A stretch of DNA of 64,000 nt from Rhinopomastus cyanomelas. Taxonomy: Eukaryota; Chordata; Aves; Bucerotiformes; Rhinopomastidae. A program made the translations under genes and the position numbers. The notes under the pieces were generated by a model. The model worked only from the letters and a program-made list of their open reading frames with translations, made no database searches and had not been told where the DNA came from. The DNA lies in NCBI GenBank assembly GCA_013400115.1, contig VXBP01010397.1, forward strand, positions 62,441 through 126,440, given 5' to 3'. Within the stretch, counting starts at the first letter, position 1; every line of letters begins with the position of its first letter. Below are positions 23,981 to 35,920 of this stretch, one piece after another.

Positions 23981-26900
23981 TTTATTTTTTCCTTCGCAAA
24001 AGAAACAAACAAAATAATTTATTGGGAGGAGAGATGATCAGAGCTCAGCAGCATCAAGGACTCCTCCTCCATCTATTTCAGGGTAGCTCTAGTCTTTCCT
24101 CTTTCTTCCCCAACAAGTGGAGGAGACGTTTGCTGTCAGCAAAGACATGCTCAAAGGCACAAGGCTGTCACAATGTTATTAGTACTTGGCAGCAGAGTAA
24201 TGGGTGTCTTCCTTGGTCTTGCTGCTCTGATAACTAGTGACATTTTGGGATCACACCCTTCCTTCTTATCGTTGGCTGATTGTGCACTTACATGGCTGTG
24301 TTCAGGATGGCTCCTTGAGCTGTCTTTATAAGTGACGTATCTAGCAGGGGTCGATGGAAATATTTTATGGGTTTCGCAGTAAGAGCTGGGGTGGTGCTAG
24401 ATGTCCTCTCACCCAGCTGACCCCAAAAAATGAAACACTCACAAATCCCTTAATTAACAAAAGGTGACACATCACACTGCGAGTGTTAAGAGGAAGACAT
24501 TAAATAAGATTGTTTTTCACCCACTGAAGCAACTGAGACAATTTCCAGTCTAACCTGGCTCTTAGACATTAAGTTACGTTACACGAAAGCCTGCGTCTAG
24601 CCGTGTAACTCTAGCCACACAGATTTTCTTTGTAGATTGTTTAAAACCTGTGATGTAATCCTATCTTGCCCCGATTTCCTTTTGTTTCCCCAGGTCCTTG
24701 AAGCAAATGGAATAACTTTGGATTGCACTTGGCCAGAGGCTGTACTTGCAAGAAGCCAGATTTGCTGCACAAACAACTGGGCCAAAGATTAAGGACAGAT
24801 AGCTCCATAATGTCATACCAGAACTCTTATTCCTTATTTCCCATTTCACCCTCTTCCCTGATCTCCCAACCCAAGATGAAAATCAGCCTCTAATCCTGAC
24901 CTCCTGTCAAGCAAAAATGAGATGAAATCTTTTCTTGACACCAGACTTCTTTAGTGCTTTGGCTAGCGGATGTGTTTACAATACATCTCCCCTGCGTACT
25001 CTGGCTGTCCTCTCTGCTGTCTTCTCAGACTGTTTACCTCTGCCAGCTTTTGGGAGAGCTGAAGAAGGGAAGTGGGAAACTCTTCAGTAGAAGGAGTACT
25101 TCACTGTGGCATCATTATTTCATCCTGCCAAGAAACTATACATTACCCCATGGAGATCCCCAGAAGTACTGCCATGAGTTAAAGCCTGGCAGGGCCTCCT
25201 TCCCTGACAAGTTCTGTCAGCTTTGACCATGGTCTGACACTCACAGCAGAGATCTTCCCATTAGGCCTGACTGAAATGGGAACAAGGAGACAGTTTTCAA
25301 TTTACTTTGCTGCTTCAGGACAAGTTCGGTTGGGAAGGTGGCTCAAACGGCTCGTGCCATTGGTTTTCTCCCAGCCAGCACGAGGCAAAACCCTACCTCT
25401 CAGCACCACATGTGCGGTGAGAAATGTTAGGATTTTCATGTCAGACCCCATTAACAGAAACAAATAAAACCCCTAGTCACTGTTGACAGGCACAGCCGCA
25501 GTGTATTTCTAGGATGCAGAGGCAGTGAGTTGCTCTGCGTGAGCTTTTTGTTCTTTAGGCAGCTTGGAACATTACAATAGCTGCTAGAAATAAATTGATC
25601 CCTCCTTTTACATTTTTCCTTTTTTTAAAAAAGAAAATACTATTTGACAGTTAAGATGACAAAGCACATCTTTGCAGGAGCTTCCTGCAGTTGCCCAGAT
25701 CACAACTGAATAGCGTGCTACTGTTCAGAGCTGGTTCCTAACAAAAACGAGTAAGTAATCATCAGCACAAGACGCATGTGTTTCCCCATCTGCGCTGCTC
25801 CAGTGACCCACCATGGAAAACAAAACCTTAGCTGGCGTGTGTCATCTGGCTGGTCCTCTCCTTTCACCTCCATCTCCCCTGAATGCGTGTGTAACACGCC
25901 TCTATTTGCAACCCTGTCAGCCTCAGCAAGATTAATGTTTGCACGGGCTGCAAAGCTGGCTCAGAACAATCTCAGCTTTCAGAGTCCTTCCTTGTCCCCA
26001 GTCTTGAGATGGGTGCAGGAGCCACTTAGTACATTCTTCTTTGTTGTTATCTATTTTTTTTTTTGTTTGAATGTCTCAGTTCTTCTGAGGAAGGCGTTGG
26101 CTGCAGGCCTACAGCCAGATGGAACCGAACTGCTTTGTAAGGAAAACATGAACAAGCAAATTACATTTTGATGTAATTTCTTCATAGAGGTATTTATTTC
26201 CAGTACCCTTTCTTCCCCTCTCACTCCTTCCCCACCTCTGGAACTTGGTGTTCAAAACTCAAAGAAACTATCAAACCTCTGTTGTTGCTGGTTTCATTTG
26301 CATCTGGCTTTAATGCTGAAAGTTTTGGGGCAGACAGCTCCAGAATGGGAAATCCAGAGACTGAGCAGCGAAAGCAGTGGCAGATTGCATCATGTTGTTC
26401 TGGACCAGCAAGGAAGAGGAGAAATATGTATTTTGAGTTACTTTGCTCTCACAGATTCTGAGTCCTTTTGTTTCTCGTGAGTTTGCAGACAAGCTCTTTG
26501 CACACTGTGAGGGACTAGTCAGGATCCATTAACTTGTTTCATACATCTGAACTTCTAAAGAGCCATCAAGTGGTAATTTTATGTCACTACGATGTGGACT
26601 AAATTCGAAGTGGATCGTAAAGATTCTTTGTAGAGTTTTCACATCCTAAAGAACCGATTCCAATTCAGTACACGGACCATCTCCATTCAAGCCAACAGTA
26701 CTAGACCAGGTTACATATAAAGATTTTCCCTAATGTATCTGTTCTTCTTGGCCAGTAAACACAACTCAAAAGCCCAAGATATCCAGTTGTGATTTCAAAG
26801 AGTAACTGTTCCTCTTTCTGGTTGGACAAAAACCTCAGAACGTTCCCAAATGCCTGTTACCTGGTTCCCTCAGCATCAAATATGGCTAAAGAAGCAATTG

Positions 26901-27342
26901 TTTTAGTGCTTTGCCCTTCCAAAACATGAAAGCAGAAGTATTTTGGTCAAAAAGACGTCTTCTTTCCAACAACTACAGAAAAAAACAATGAAGAAAAAAT
27001 GCCTATGATTTTGCCACGTTTTGGCAAGAGATGAGGATTATTCTCCTATTCTTTGACACTGCTTGAAAAATAATTATCTGTAAATAGAACTGGGGATTTT
27101 AAGCTGTACTTCACGGACACATTCTGCATGAGCAGGCTTTTCTTCAGCACTTCAACGTGAGTCCTGAGTTTGTAGGACCGATAAATTTTGAGCGCTAAAA
27201 GCATCATGATGTCACTCACCTTTGTATCTCTTTGGACAGTGAAGCGGGAAGGTTAAACAAGCATGATGTGTTGATTTATCTGATTTCCATCCTGGTTAAC
27301 AGAGAATGAAGAGGAGCAACTTTGCCCCTAAAAGCAATGGAA
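23981..27342. other. Unique-looking DNA, no gene recognised
   Basis: No repeat or exon can be supported. The largest frame, 131 codons on + at 25776-26171, has no recognisable domain. A T-run lies near 26050. Confidence 0.5.
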
Positions 27343-27414
27343 GAGGGACTAAACTGGATGGTCCTTTGAGGTCCCTTCCGATCCCTAATGTTCTGCGGTT
27401 CTGTGATTCTGTGA
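27343..27414 (+). mobile_element. CR1 LINE, 3' end fragment
   Basis: Forward-orientation CR1 tail: GGACTAAACTGGATGGTCCT, TTGAGGTCCCTTCCGATCCC, then TTCTGCGGTTCTGTGATTCT. It is a short 5'-truncated copy. Confidence 0.9.
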
Positions 27415-28278
27415 ATACACTGTATTTATGGTCACTATGAGGTGAGGTCTTCTGTGTCAGGAAGGAGAGGCAGAGACATCACGGAGAAGCTTAAACACAT
27501 TTACTCTTATTTTTCTGCAGAACCGAGATGATCAAAAGCATCAGCTGAGCTGAAGATGTAATGGATCACCGCAGCTTACAAAATATTACAGGTACAATCA
27601 AGATATTTTCTTTACTGGAAAAAAAATTTGCTGAGCAACGCGTGAACCTCATGCAAGCAGTATTAGCTGGCTGATGTCTATTACCCGGAGATTGTACAAG
27701 AAACAGTCGATAATGTTCCTTTCACAGCTTCAGAGATGCTGACCTTAAAAACTCATCCCTTGCTGATTTTGGGAGTTCAGAGGCTGCAGTGCACCCCCTC
27801 TTACAGGATGCTACAGTTCCAGCTGCTTCTCCTTCCCAGTCACCAGGTTGCAGGAATGTAAGAGTTTGGATTCATTTTGATTTTGTTTCAGACACGAGGT
27901 ATTTGCTGTTGCAAAGTTCATGACCCCAAGGAATGCTCTCTGCCCCTGCTGTCAGCTTCTGTGCTAGACTGTGCCAATACAGTCTGTAAACATGTCGGAG
28001 GGTAGGTGCCTTGTGAGAAGAGGACTGGAGACATTCGTTTTGTAAAGGTCCTTCATTTCCAAAGGTCACCTTCTGCATACCATTTATTTCTAATCTCTTG
28101 GTTCTGGTTTAGAAACAAACAAGTGCCTGGAAAGAACAAGGAGAAAGTAGTGGTTTGAAGGTAAAAGGGCAGAATGATCTCGTACACCTGGAGCTGATAA
28201 TGGTCTCTGCTGATGAGCATTTAATTTTGGGGTTGGGGTTGATCCAAGTAGTTTCTGTGCCATGGAAAGACATACAAT
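27415..28278. other. Unique-looking DNA, no gene recognised
   Basis: No gene or repeat is identified. Confidence 0.5.
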
Positions 28279-28310
28279 GGCATGATCTAGATGTGGCATG
28301 ATCTAGATGT
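28279..28310. repeat. Perfect 16-bp tandem duplication
   Basis: GGCATGATCTAGATGT occurs twice in direct contact (28279-28294 and 28295-28310). It probably arose by slippage or local duplication. Confidence 0.92.
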
Positions 28311-28342
28311 GAGATGTTAGGATTACTGGGTTTATTTGGATT

Positions 28343-28405
28343 TAGGTTGGACTGGATGAACTTTAAGGTCTTCTCCAACCTCATCGTTACTGTGATACTG
28401 TGATA
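28343..28405 (+). mobile_element. CR1 LINE, 3' end fragment (diverged)
   Basis: The sequence has AGGTTGGACTGGATGAACTT, TAAGGTCTTCTCCAACCTCA, and ends in GTGATACTGTGAT octamer-like words. These match the CR1 end used by the AGGTTGG subfamilies, with more mismatches than the neighbouring copies. Confidence 0.8.
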
Positions 28406-28877
28406 CAGTGTATGTGTCTGTCATCTCGGTACCGTATACATTTAGGGCAAATGTAGCTGCAAAGGTAGGTTCTTGTAGATCTGCTTTGGACATCGAGTTT
28501 GCGACTTTTTCCACGTTTGGACAACTAACATGATTATGTATTGCCAAACTCCTCAAAGCCTTTACTATCCTGACATTAACAGAATTCTGGAAAGCCCCCA
28601 TAATGCTGCCTTATACACTCCTAATTTTACCTGGAGGAGCTGTGTTTCAAAGCCATGCGTTTCCTCAGCCATGAATAAAAACAAAAATGATGCATCGCCA
28701 AAAAGAAAGTCAAAAATCCTTTCTCAGTTCTATTTCTTCTGGCTTCTCAAAAAGAGGAGGTTTTGTTTTCATTATTTCTCCTTTATTATCCCAATTATCC
28801 AATGTGTGGAAGCTTTGACACGTTCTTCACAGATGCATAACCAGTCATAGGTTCAGTGATGCTCCTTCTCCAACAAA
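28406..28877. other. Unique-looking DNA, no gene recognised
   Basis: The 106-codon frame on + (28530-28850) has no recognisable motif. Nothing else is seen before the next CR1. Confidence 0.45.
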
Positions 28878-29391
28878 GAGAATATTGTGTCCGGTGCTGG
28901 GCCCTTCAGTCCACAAAGGACACAGAACTGCTGGAGGGAGTCCAGTGCAGAGCCACAAAGATGATGAAGGGAGTGGAACATCTCTCTGATGAGGAAAGGC
29001 TGAGGGATCTGGGTCTCTTGAGTTTAGAGAAAAGGAGTCTGACGTGTGACCTCATTAATGTTTATAAATATGTGAGAGGTGGGTGTCAGGAGGATGGAGC
29101 CAGGCTCTGCTCAGTGGCATCTAATGACAGGACAAAGGACAGTGATTGTAAGCTGGAACATAGGAGGTTCCACATCAATATGAGAAGGAACTTCTTCACA
29201 GTGAGGGTAACAGAGCGCTGGAACAGGCTGCCCAGGGGGTTGTTGTGGACCCTCCTTCTCTGGAGACATTTAAAACCCACCTGGATGTGTTCCTGTGTGA
29301 CTTGGTCTAGGTGATCCTTCTGTGGTGGAGGGATTGGACCAGATGATCTTTCGAGGTCCCTTCCAATCCCTAACGTTCTGTGATTCTGTGA
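28878..29391 (+). mobile_element. CR1 LINE, 5'-truncated, 0.5 kb
   Basis: This forward copy starts inside the EYCVRCWA motif and runs to an ATTCTGTG tail. The reading frame continues through LLEGVQCRATKMMKGVEHL, the DLGLLSLEKRSLTCDLINVY block and RRNFFTVRVTERWNRLPRG. A single frameshift near 29240 (in a G-run) then turns the conserved C-terminal end into unrelated residues, which end at 29314. The element is a relic, but only modestly decayed. Confidence 0.94.
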
Positions 29392-32300
29392 AAGAGGTTG
29401 CTTGTCCCTAGATGTCTTCATAAATGAAAACCAGGAGCGTAAAGTGTACAATGTTGTTCATAAAACCCCTTTCTTGAGGGGAACTTGTGAAAAATCAAAC
29501 ACCCTTAATGCTGGGCTTAAATTTCTCTGCCAAAAAAGAATGAAAAGCAGTTTTCAATAGACTGTTTGGGGGCTTAAAGAGCAAAGTTTACAAAGTGGGT
29601 GGGTCAGTGACTTATATTAGTAGCAAGTATTCAGGATGATGATGATCTGGTCTAGATACATCTTGGTGTCTTAGTTTACACCTATGTACCAGCAAGGGAA
29701 TAACAGCAGCATAAAGGATATAATCTGTATATAATATTAATAAATTACAATCCTCATCCCAAAGAGATTGTATATTATTACATAAAGAAGTAGAAAGATC
29801 TACAGTCCTGTGGACACAATAGTGGGCACTGGATTAAATACATTTTCCAACAAAACAAAGCTCCTCCTAGAACAATTCAGTTTACGGATGTCCACTCTAA
29901 ATCCTCAGTGCCTAAGACTAGCAAGGTGAGACTGGATTTCCACGGACCTTTTCCACTGTTTTACCTTGGAGAATGGCGTGGTACTTTATTATTTCCTCCA
30001 AAATGAGCTGTGTAGGACTTCTCCACTACCTGCTAGCAATTGCAACGGCATGGTCCTCTATGCGCAGTGGCTGCTCCTGCCACTTCTTGCCTCTTCTTGC
30101 ACTCCGTTTTCTAAGTCAGCTTCCAAGTCTAACCCTCCTGTCTCCTTCTGCAATTTCATCTCCTGCAGCTGGAGTGGTCAATCATCTAACAGGCCTGTCC
30201 AAGAGCGAGTACATTTCTGTCTGCACCACGTGGCAGAGAAATCACTTTCCTTATCTCTGTCTAAGCATAGTGAAGCCCCACTTTTATGTGAGAAGTAAAC
30301 AGTGGAGCCACCAGGTTAGAAGTCATTTCTCACAGAGATGCAAACTCTCCTATTCTTGCTTAGGTGAGAGGAGTTTTTCTCCACCTTCTGACAATGTCAG
30401 GACGAAGTGGAGTCCATCTGAAAGTTCCATACACATCTCTACATGGAACAACAATAAAACAGTGAACGTCTGTACCTTCTCTTGCTCTTAGAGGACATTT
30501 ACTTCCTTAATGTGCTCAGTCATATCTCCAACATCAATTTCCTGAGGTACTACAATGTTCTGATGGCACCATGGTAGATTGGATACCTAGGGCCTCCAAG
30601 ATTTCTTTTACATCATCATTTTACATTTCCACAGCAATCTCCGCTACCGAGGTTTGAGGCGGTTTGTGTTCTTTTCTAGTCTTTAACCCCAAGATTCCAC
30701 ATTCATTCTTTTCCACTCATCCTTTCGTGCATCACATACAGGAACCAGCTTCCAGCATCCTGGTGTAACAGTGATAAGCGAGGCGTGAGGGTACAGACCA
30801 CACTTCCTTAGCCATCCGTGTTTTTCAGGCAAGGAGAAAGCGTCCCAGATTCAAGTCTGTAGTTTGATTTATTTCCCTTGAGATGAGAAATGGAAGAAGT
30901 ACTACAGTTTAAAATGACTCTGTGCTGGATCGACTGCAAGTCTCTTGCAAGTTAGCTCAGCCTGTCGATAAAGGTTTTCCGCACTCGTGTTGCAGGTTTT
31001 GAGCCAATTCAGAAGGAGAGGAATCCCACCTTGCAGTTGACTACGCCATCTCCCACTTACTGTGGAACCAACTGTGGGTAGCATCCTCTGCAGGAAATCC
31101 AGAAGGAAAGGTAGCAGGTCTGTAGCTTTTTAAATGGACTACAACATCCTGTCAATGAAGTCCACCTTTCTCAGGCTTGTTATTGCACAGAGGGTCTTTC
31201 AGGTGAATTCCTCCAGCTGTATTAGATGTAATCTGCAATAAAGAAAAGGATTTGCACATTTCTGTAAGAAAACATCTAAGCACTTTGTCAAAGCCAGGTA
31301 GTCTGTGGCGTTAGGTGACACCCTACTCAAACAGAAGTTTCACCTGCTGGCTTTTTCAAGACACAGAGGGTAAATGTCAACTGAGAATCCTCAAATACAT
31401 TTTTCAAAGGCATTTTCTGGGAAAAAATCAATTAAAATAGAGACACAAATAAGATAAGCCCCTATATTTCAATGCTCAAAATCACACAAACTCCTGCAAA
31501 TATGTGGCCTCAGAGCAGCTTAATGATTCAACACTCAGATTATACGCTGGTGAAAACTATCTTTATTCTTATCGTCAATGTTAAGATGATGTGAATTTCA
31601 GCCAAAGTCAGGATTTGAGGGTGATGCTGCGTGGTTTTGAAAGTTCAGGCTGTGAGAACCTTATTCTCTATGGAATTCATTGTTTCAAGACAGAGAAGAG
31701 AAATGTTTGCAATCCAAAGTAGACAGCACAATAGCCTCCTGGCTCCTGAGTATCAGGAATGCAAGGTACCATGTGAAGAGTCTTAGTTACTTCTAGAGGA
31801 GGTAAGATACACGTGTACAAGGGAAAGCTCACTTCGTGAAAAGCCGGTGCAAATGCAATCGGTGCTTTAGGTTGCTTCCTTATTGATCTTTCAGAAATGT
31901 TACTAAAACAGGAAAGGATTTTTCACTGCAAGATGTTCATCCAGAGTGTCCTTTTAAATCTCATTCAAAAATAAATGCTCATAGCTTTCAGCTCCAACTC
32001 AGCTCACCCATATGGTTACTTCTATTTTAGTAGTCTTTACAGAAATACACTTCACTCCCAGCACCACAGCCACCGGTAAAATCAAGAGTAATCCAATCTC
32101 ACTTACAGTAGGGGGAAAAAAAATTAGGTTGGGAATAACTTTTTTTGTTACAAATGTCCACTAGATTCCAGTGCCAGATCTAAGTTCTAGATCCACTTGT
32201 AGAAGAATAAAATGCGAAAGTCAAAGGAGAGATCTTTGTTGCTGTTGGCCGGTACCAGTCACCATGTTCCCGATGTGAACTTTCCCTGAATAACAGACAC

Positions 32301-33239
32301 CAGGAGTAAGGAAATGGAAGGCATCACGAAGCTGCTAATGCTCAAATGACTCACCATCAGTTTTCATGTGTGTCATGTCTCGTTGGTTGTCTTCTATGAG
32401 TAAACTTCTGGAACTGATTTGAATTCTCATATGAAAAGTTTAGATCCAGACTCATCGTTACGGCAGGACCTGTTGCACTTATAAATGCTTTCTCTAAGAA
32501 CACAAAGCCCAACAAATACCTAATTTAGCACAACAGATCACTTCTGTGCCTACGAAGCAGAAAAGAACAGTAGTTTGCAGCTTCTGCCTTGTCTGTCAGC
32601 TGCACACAGCGCTCACATCAGTGTATTTACTTTCTTTCCCTGCAGGTGAAGTGCTGGACACATTATACTACAATTACCACAACTTCCTAACCACATATTG
32701 GGTAAATGCATGAAAATGCAACTTTGGAAAGTATTCCCCAGAGGCTGTCAGGGCATTTTGACAAGTATAAAATCAGGGTAGCAGGCAGAAACTCCATGGA
32801 AGGCAGATATTTTCCAGCTTCACCCTCTTCTCCACTGCTTTTGACCAGCTGTGTTACTGATGTGGTCTCCGTGGCGCAGTCCACGGGTGCGTTTTCCACA
32901 TACCCTTCACCTGAGTGATACTTACAATAAGCCTTGAGGCCCTTGCTTACCAGAGTGAGCAATCTGGCTGCCTGTGCATTGCAGCTCTGTAGACCATGGC
33001 AGGTGCATTCACCACAAGGTGGGCTTCTTACCAGGACTGAGTTACTACTACATTTTGTTCATGATGTTTCATAATTCATTTGAGTCTCTTTTTTGTCACT
33101 GTTGTACAAGAGCAGCCTCTTGAACAGAGAAACAGTTGGCTTTCTGTGGGGTTTTTTACATGTGTGGCAGAGCTGGTATCGTGGGTCTTGTGCTCTCAGG
33201 ACAACTGTTCAGTAATATACTTCTGTCTGAGCTGCATTT
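29392..33239. other. Unique-looking DNA with one long chance-like frame
   Basis: No gene could be recognised. A 172-codon frame on + (29973-30491) overlaps a 110-codon frame in another phase. Its composition (Ser, Leu, Cys and His rich) and lack of motif argue against a real protein. AT-rich DNA lies at 29715-29780. Confidence 0.5.
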
Positions 33240-33299
33240 CTGGTATTGCTATCACACATTCCGAGGTAAAAAGCCATCTAGTTACCTTTAGATAATTCC

Positions 33300-33556
33300 C
33301 AGACACCAGTCCACCTTGAAAATGGCAGCCTACAAATAATCTTAAAGATAGGAAAAAGGACCAGCACACCTGCCTCCTCCAGAAACATAGCATCCGCCCA
33401 AAACACTCCCTGAAATGTGTAACATGCAGCCAAGCCTCCCAAGGCTATCAGATTGGCAGTAAGGACAATATTCTCGATAAGCCCAGTGCCAGCCCCCAAA
33501 ACATTCAGAAAACAAGGCTACTCCTCCAGAGAGAGAGAGATCTCAGATGTAAATGA
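33300..33556 (+). pseudogene. Penelope-like RT C-terminal fragment
   Basis: In one frame a PDTS-type block near 33300 is followed, with a shift, by KKDQHTCLLQ, KHSIRPKHSLKCVTCSQASQ and GYQIGSKDN (codons from about 33356 to 33460). This mirrors the order found in Penelope-like reverse transcriptases: a KPTD motif, then Ser-x-His-Pro-x-His, then SQA-x-R, then RICS. The Arg and Pro at 33395-33400 stand where His-Pro is usual. The frame stops at 33554-33556. The N-terminal catalytic palm with its YVDD-type box is not visible upstream, so the copy is 5'-truncated or more decayed there. Confidence 0.72.
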
Positions 33557-33612
33557 GCCTCCTGAAAAAAAACCATGTAAAACACATGTGCAATATAAAA
33601 AGAAAAACCCTA

Positions 33613-34200
33613 TTAGCAGCACACTTAGCTATCACATTTCACACTAGGTTGGAACCTATCCAGAACATCCTGAAACTACAGCCTGTGCTAGAAGATGATC
33701 ATTTGAGAGAAATTGTCCTCAGCATTTCCTTTTGAACTTTCAGAATCGCCCTTGCCCCACCAAATACCTTATTAGAAGCAAAATTTCTCATGGCAAACAT
33801 ATCCCCAGAGGAGTGGGACCATGCCAAAGCAATAGATTTAAAACATGCTGACACATGCACATACCTCACAGAATAAGAGCCCCATTCCCATCCAAAAGAA
33901 ACCATCAAAGCTTTGCATCCTACATGTACTCATTCCAGAACGTGATCTATTCTATCCAAAGTACCCTCATGGAAAGTATGTGGGTGAAACCCACCAACCA
34001 CTGTGCACCACAACATTTTCACGCAGACGCCGTGAAAGGCAGAAACAGCCGGTGGGAGAGCATTTCTCACAATATAACCACTCTGTATGTGAGCTCTTAG
34101 TCTTGATCTTCAAAGGCATTCCACAAAGTATCTTCAAAAGATGAGCTTTGGATGTCAGATTCCTAACTCGGCTTCATCCTAAAAATCACAGCACAATGGA
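33613..34200 (+). pseudogene. Penelope-like linker and GIY-YIG endonuclease, frameshifted
   Basis: Starting near 33613 one frame reads LAITFHTRLEPIQNILK and LQPVLEDDHLREI, then crosses a stop at 33733-33735 and continues FRIALAPPNTLLEAKF. A second frame gives RGVGPCQSNRFKTC (Cys at 33822 and 33846), a stop at 33849-33851, then SFQNVIYSIQS (VIY at 33942-33950). A third frame gives GKYVGET (33971-33991), PVGEHFSQYNHSVCEL from 34049, and after a stop at 34142-34144, LDVRFLTRLHP. The VIY plus KYVG pair is the GIY-YIG signature and EHF-x-x-x-x-HS is typical of Penelope endonucleases. At least two shifts and three stops make it non-functional. Confidence 0.8.
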
Positions 34201-34255
34201 GATGCTGAGTTTATGTCACCATTTTCCCTACACTATAGCCGAAGCCCTTGCCATC

Positions 34256-34320
34256 TGCCTCTGACGTAGAAACTACCGAGCTTACCCATCTTGTTGACAT
34301 ACCTTTCACTTCCACACGTA
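34256..34320 (+). ncRNA. Possible degenerate hammerhead-type end of the Penelope-like copy
   Basis: Directly after the endonuclease remnant comes CTGACGTAGAAACTACCGAG (34261-34280), which folds as a GTAG/CTAC hairpin with an AAA loop. It sits between a CTGAC word and a CGAG word, followed by AGCTTACCCATCTTGTTGAC. Penelope-like elements are known to carry hammerhead ribozyme motifs (CUGANGA, stem, GAAA) in their terminal repeats. Here both core words are damaged, so catalysis is not expected. Position supports the call; sequence support is weak. Confidence 0.35.
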
Positions 34321-35834
34321 CCACCGTTTTCTCAACGAATCAGGCTGATTAACAAAATTTGGTTTAAGCTGTGAAACAAGGTTCGCCCATCTTTCTTCGC
34401 TGGAATGTTGCTTCTTCAGTTTCAGGCTCAAGAAATCACTTGACTTTGCTTCTCATCAGTTAATCTAACTCCCTCTCCCTACAAATCTCTCCCTGCCCAT
34501 TTTGTTCATTGTAGGTGCAGGGCTGGTCCAAAAACCTACACCAAAAACATGTACACAGCTAATAAGCTCAAACTGGACTGTTTCCCCATAAAACACATGT
34601 AACACAGAACAGACAGGTTGGTTCCATCCTGGGTCTGCTAGCAAGTCACGGAGGTATCCTTGCTGCTAGACACCAAGGACCACGTCTGAATGAGGGAAGG
34701 AGCAAGAACAAGCTCAGCATCAAGCCTAACCTTCAGCAGAGCTACACCACAAAGTAACACTGCTTGCTTAACACGAGTGTTGGTCAGCCATGGAGTGGCT
34801 TTGGTTGCGTTGCTGTCTACAGAACCCTGTTAGTAAACATCAGCTCAAATTTACCACTGTTTCTGTAGGACAAAAGCAGAGAAACTAACTAACCACAGTG
34901 ACACCAACTGGTTTATCGACACTTAGAAAGAACAAACAAGGCCAAGTGTAATATTTTTCAGTTGCAGTTTGGCTGTTCCAATGGGTTATTGCACCTCATA
35001 GGTTGAGAGAACCAATATGACTAGACATACAGGGAAAAGATGGTTTCGATTTATGATATTTAGTCATGAAATCAGAGAGCAGTCTGCACGCGAGGAGGCA
35101 TTTTGATGAGATAATTCTTGGAAGCTTTCTAATCATGTCATTGCCTTTCAGAATTTGTATTATGCTCTAAACCCTCCCAGAATTTATCAAGATGGACACT
35201 TTGATGCTTCAGGTTCCTCCACTCCAAGACAGACACAGAAATTGCCACAGCAGGGATTTCCAAACGCCTGTTTCTCCCAATAGCTTTGCAGAGTAGTTGG
35301 ATGACTCAAGGGAATGGAAAAACCTCCCCGTGCGACACTAGCTGTAGAAAAGAGGGTTTTCTCCAGACTGTTGTACACGTCACATCTGCTGCATCATGGG
35401 GCTGTGGCTCCCTTATAATTTTTCTAAAGCATACCAAACGCAAAGTCTAGAGTTCTAGACTATACAAGCCATCTGCCTTTCTTCTGTTGTGGGCCAGCAG
35501 GGATCCTGGGAGGTTTCTCAATCTGAAAGACTGGGCAATTTCAATTCCCTGTGAGCGTCACAGATGCAGTGTCCTCACTAAGGTATCTGAATCACCACCT
35601 ACTCCAGGCACTCCACAAGCCAACAGCATGGGTGGCTGCTAACAGGCGTACCGCCGTTCCAAAGGCAGAGTCTTAACAACTTGGAGTAGTCCATGATCTG
35701 TCCAGTCACATGGACTTCAGAAGGTTCCTTACAGCATCCAGGAATAGTTTTGCGTCGACGTTTCTCTACGGTTGGCAGGCACAAACTCATCCTCTGCTGT
35801 GGAATCACGCACCTTCTTCCCACGTGGATAAGGT
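34321..35834. other. Unique-looking DNA, no gene recognised
   Basis: No gene or clear repeat was identified. Confidence 0.5.
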
Positions 35835-35920
35835 GTGTTATTCCCATTTTAAAGCTGGGTGAAATGAGAAAGAAGACATCATTTACCCCAGGGAATGCAC
35901 AATTGTCAGCTAAATGTAAT
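35835..35920 (-). mobile_element. Worn L2/MIR-type tail, reverse orientation
   Basis: The words TTATTCCCATTTTAAAGCTG, GGTGAAATGAGAAAGAAGAC and CATTTACCCCAGGGAATGCA follow the order of the reverse-complemented L2/MIR 3' region (ATTATCCCCATTTTACAGAT, GAGGAAACTGAGG, CTTGCCCAAGG). Mismatches are many, consistent with an ancient amniote repeat. Confidence 0.55.

Larger units (their letters stand above)
33240..34320 (+). mobile_element. Decayed Penelope-like retroelement (RT C-terminus to GIY-YIG)
   Basis: Stitched across several frames, this segment shows, in the expected order, the landmarks of the second half of a Penelope-like element protein. These are a reverse-transcriptase C-terminal block (33300-33553), a linker with a Pro-Cys and Lys-Thr-Cys pair (33613-33850), a GIY-YIG endonuclease (33930-34200), and just downstream a hairpin that may be a worn hammerhead-type end. 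Stops and frameshifts show that it is a fossil. No CR1-type tail is present. The family order is established knowledge; the assignment here rests on motif reading without a database search. Confidence 0.8.

Noticed and set aside
23785..24012. Minus-strand frame rich in alternating Arg and Glu
   Set aside because: It is the translation of the CCCTCT microsatellite at 23930-23980.
29966..30491. A 172-codon plus-strand frame overlapping a 110-codon frame in another phase
   Set aside because: No domain, signal peptide or family motif is visible, a second phase is open over the same DNA, and one such frame is expected by chance in 64 kb. I also read the reverse strand for retroviral motifs and found none that convinced me.
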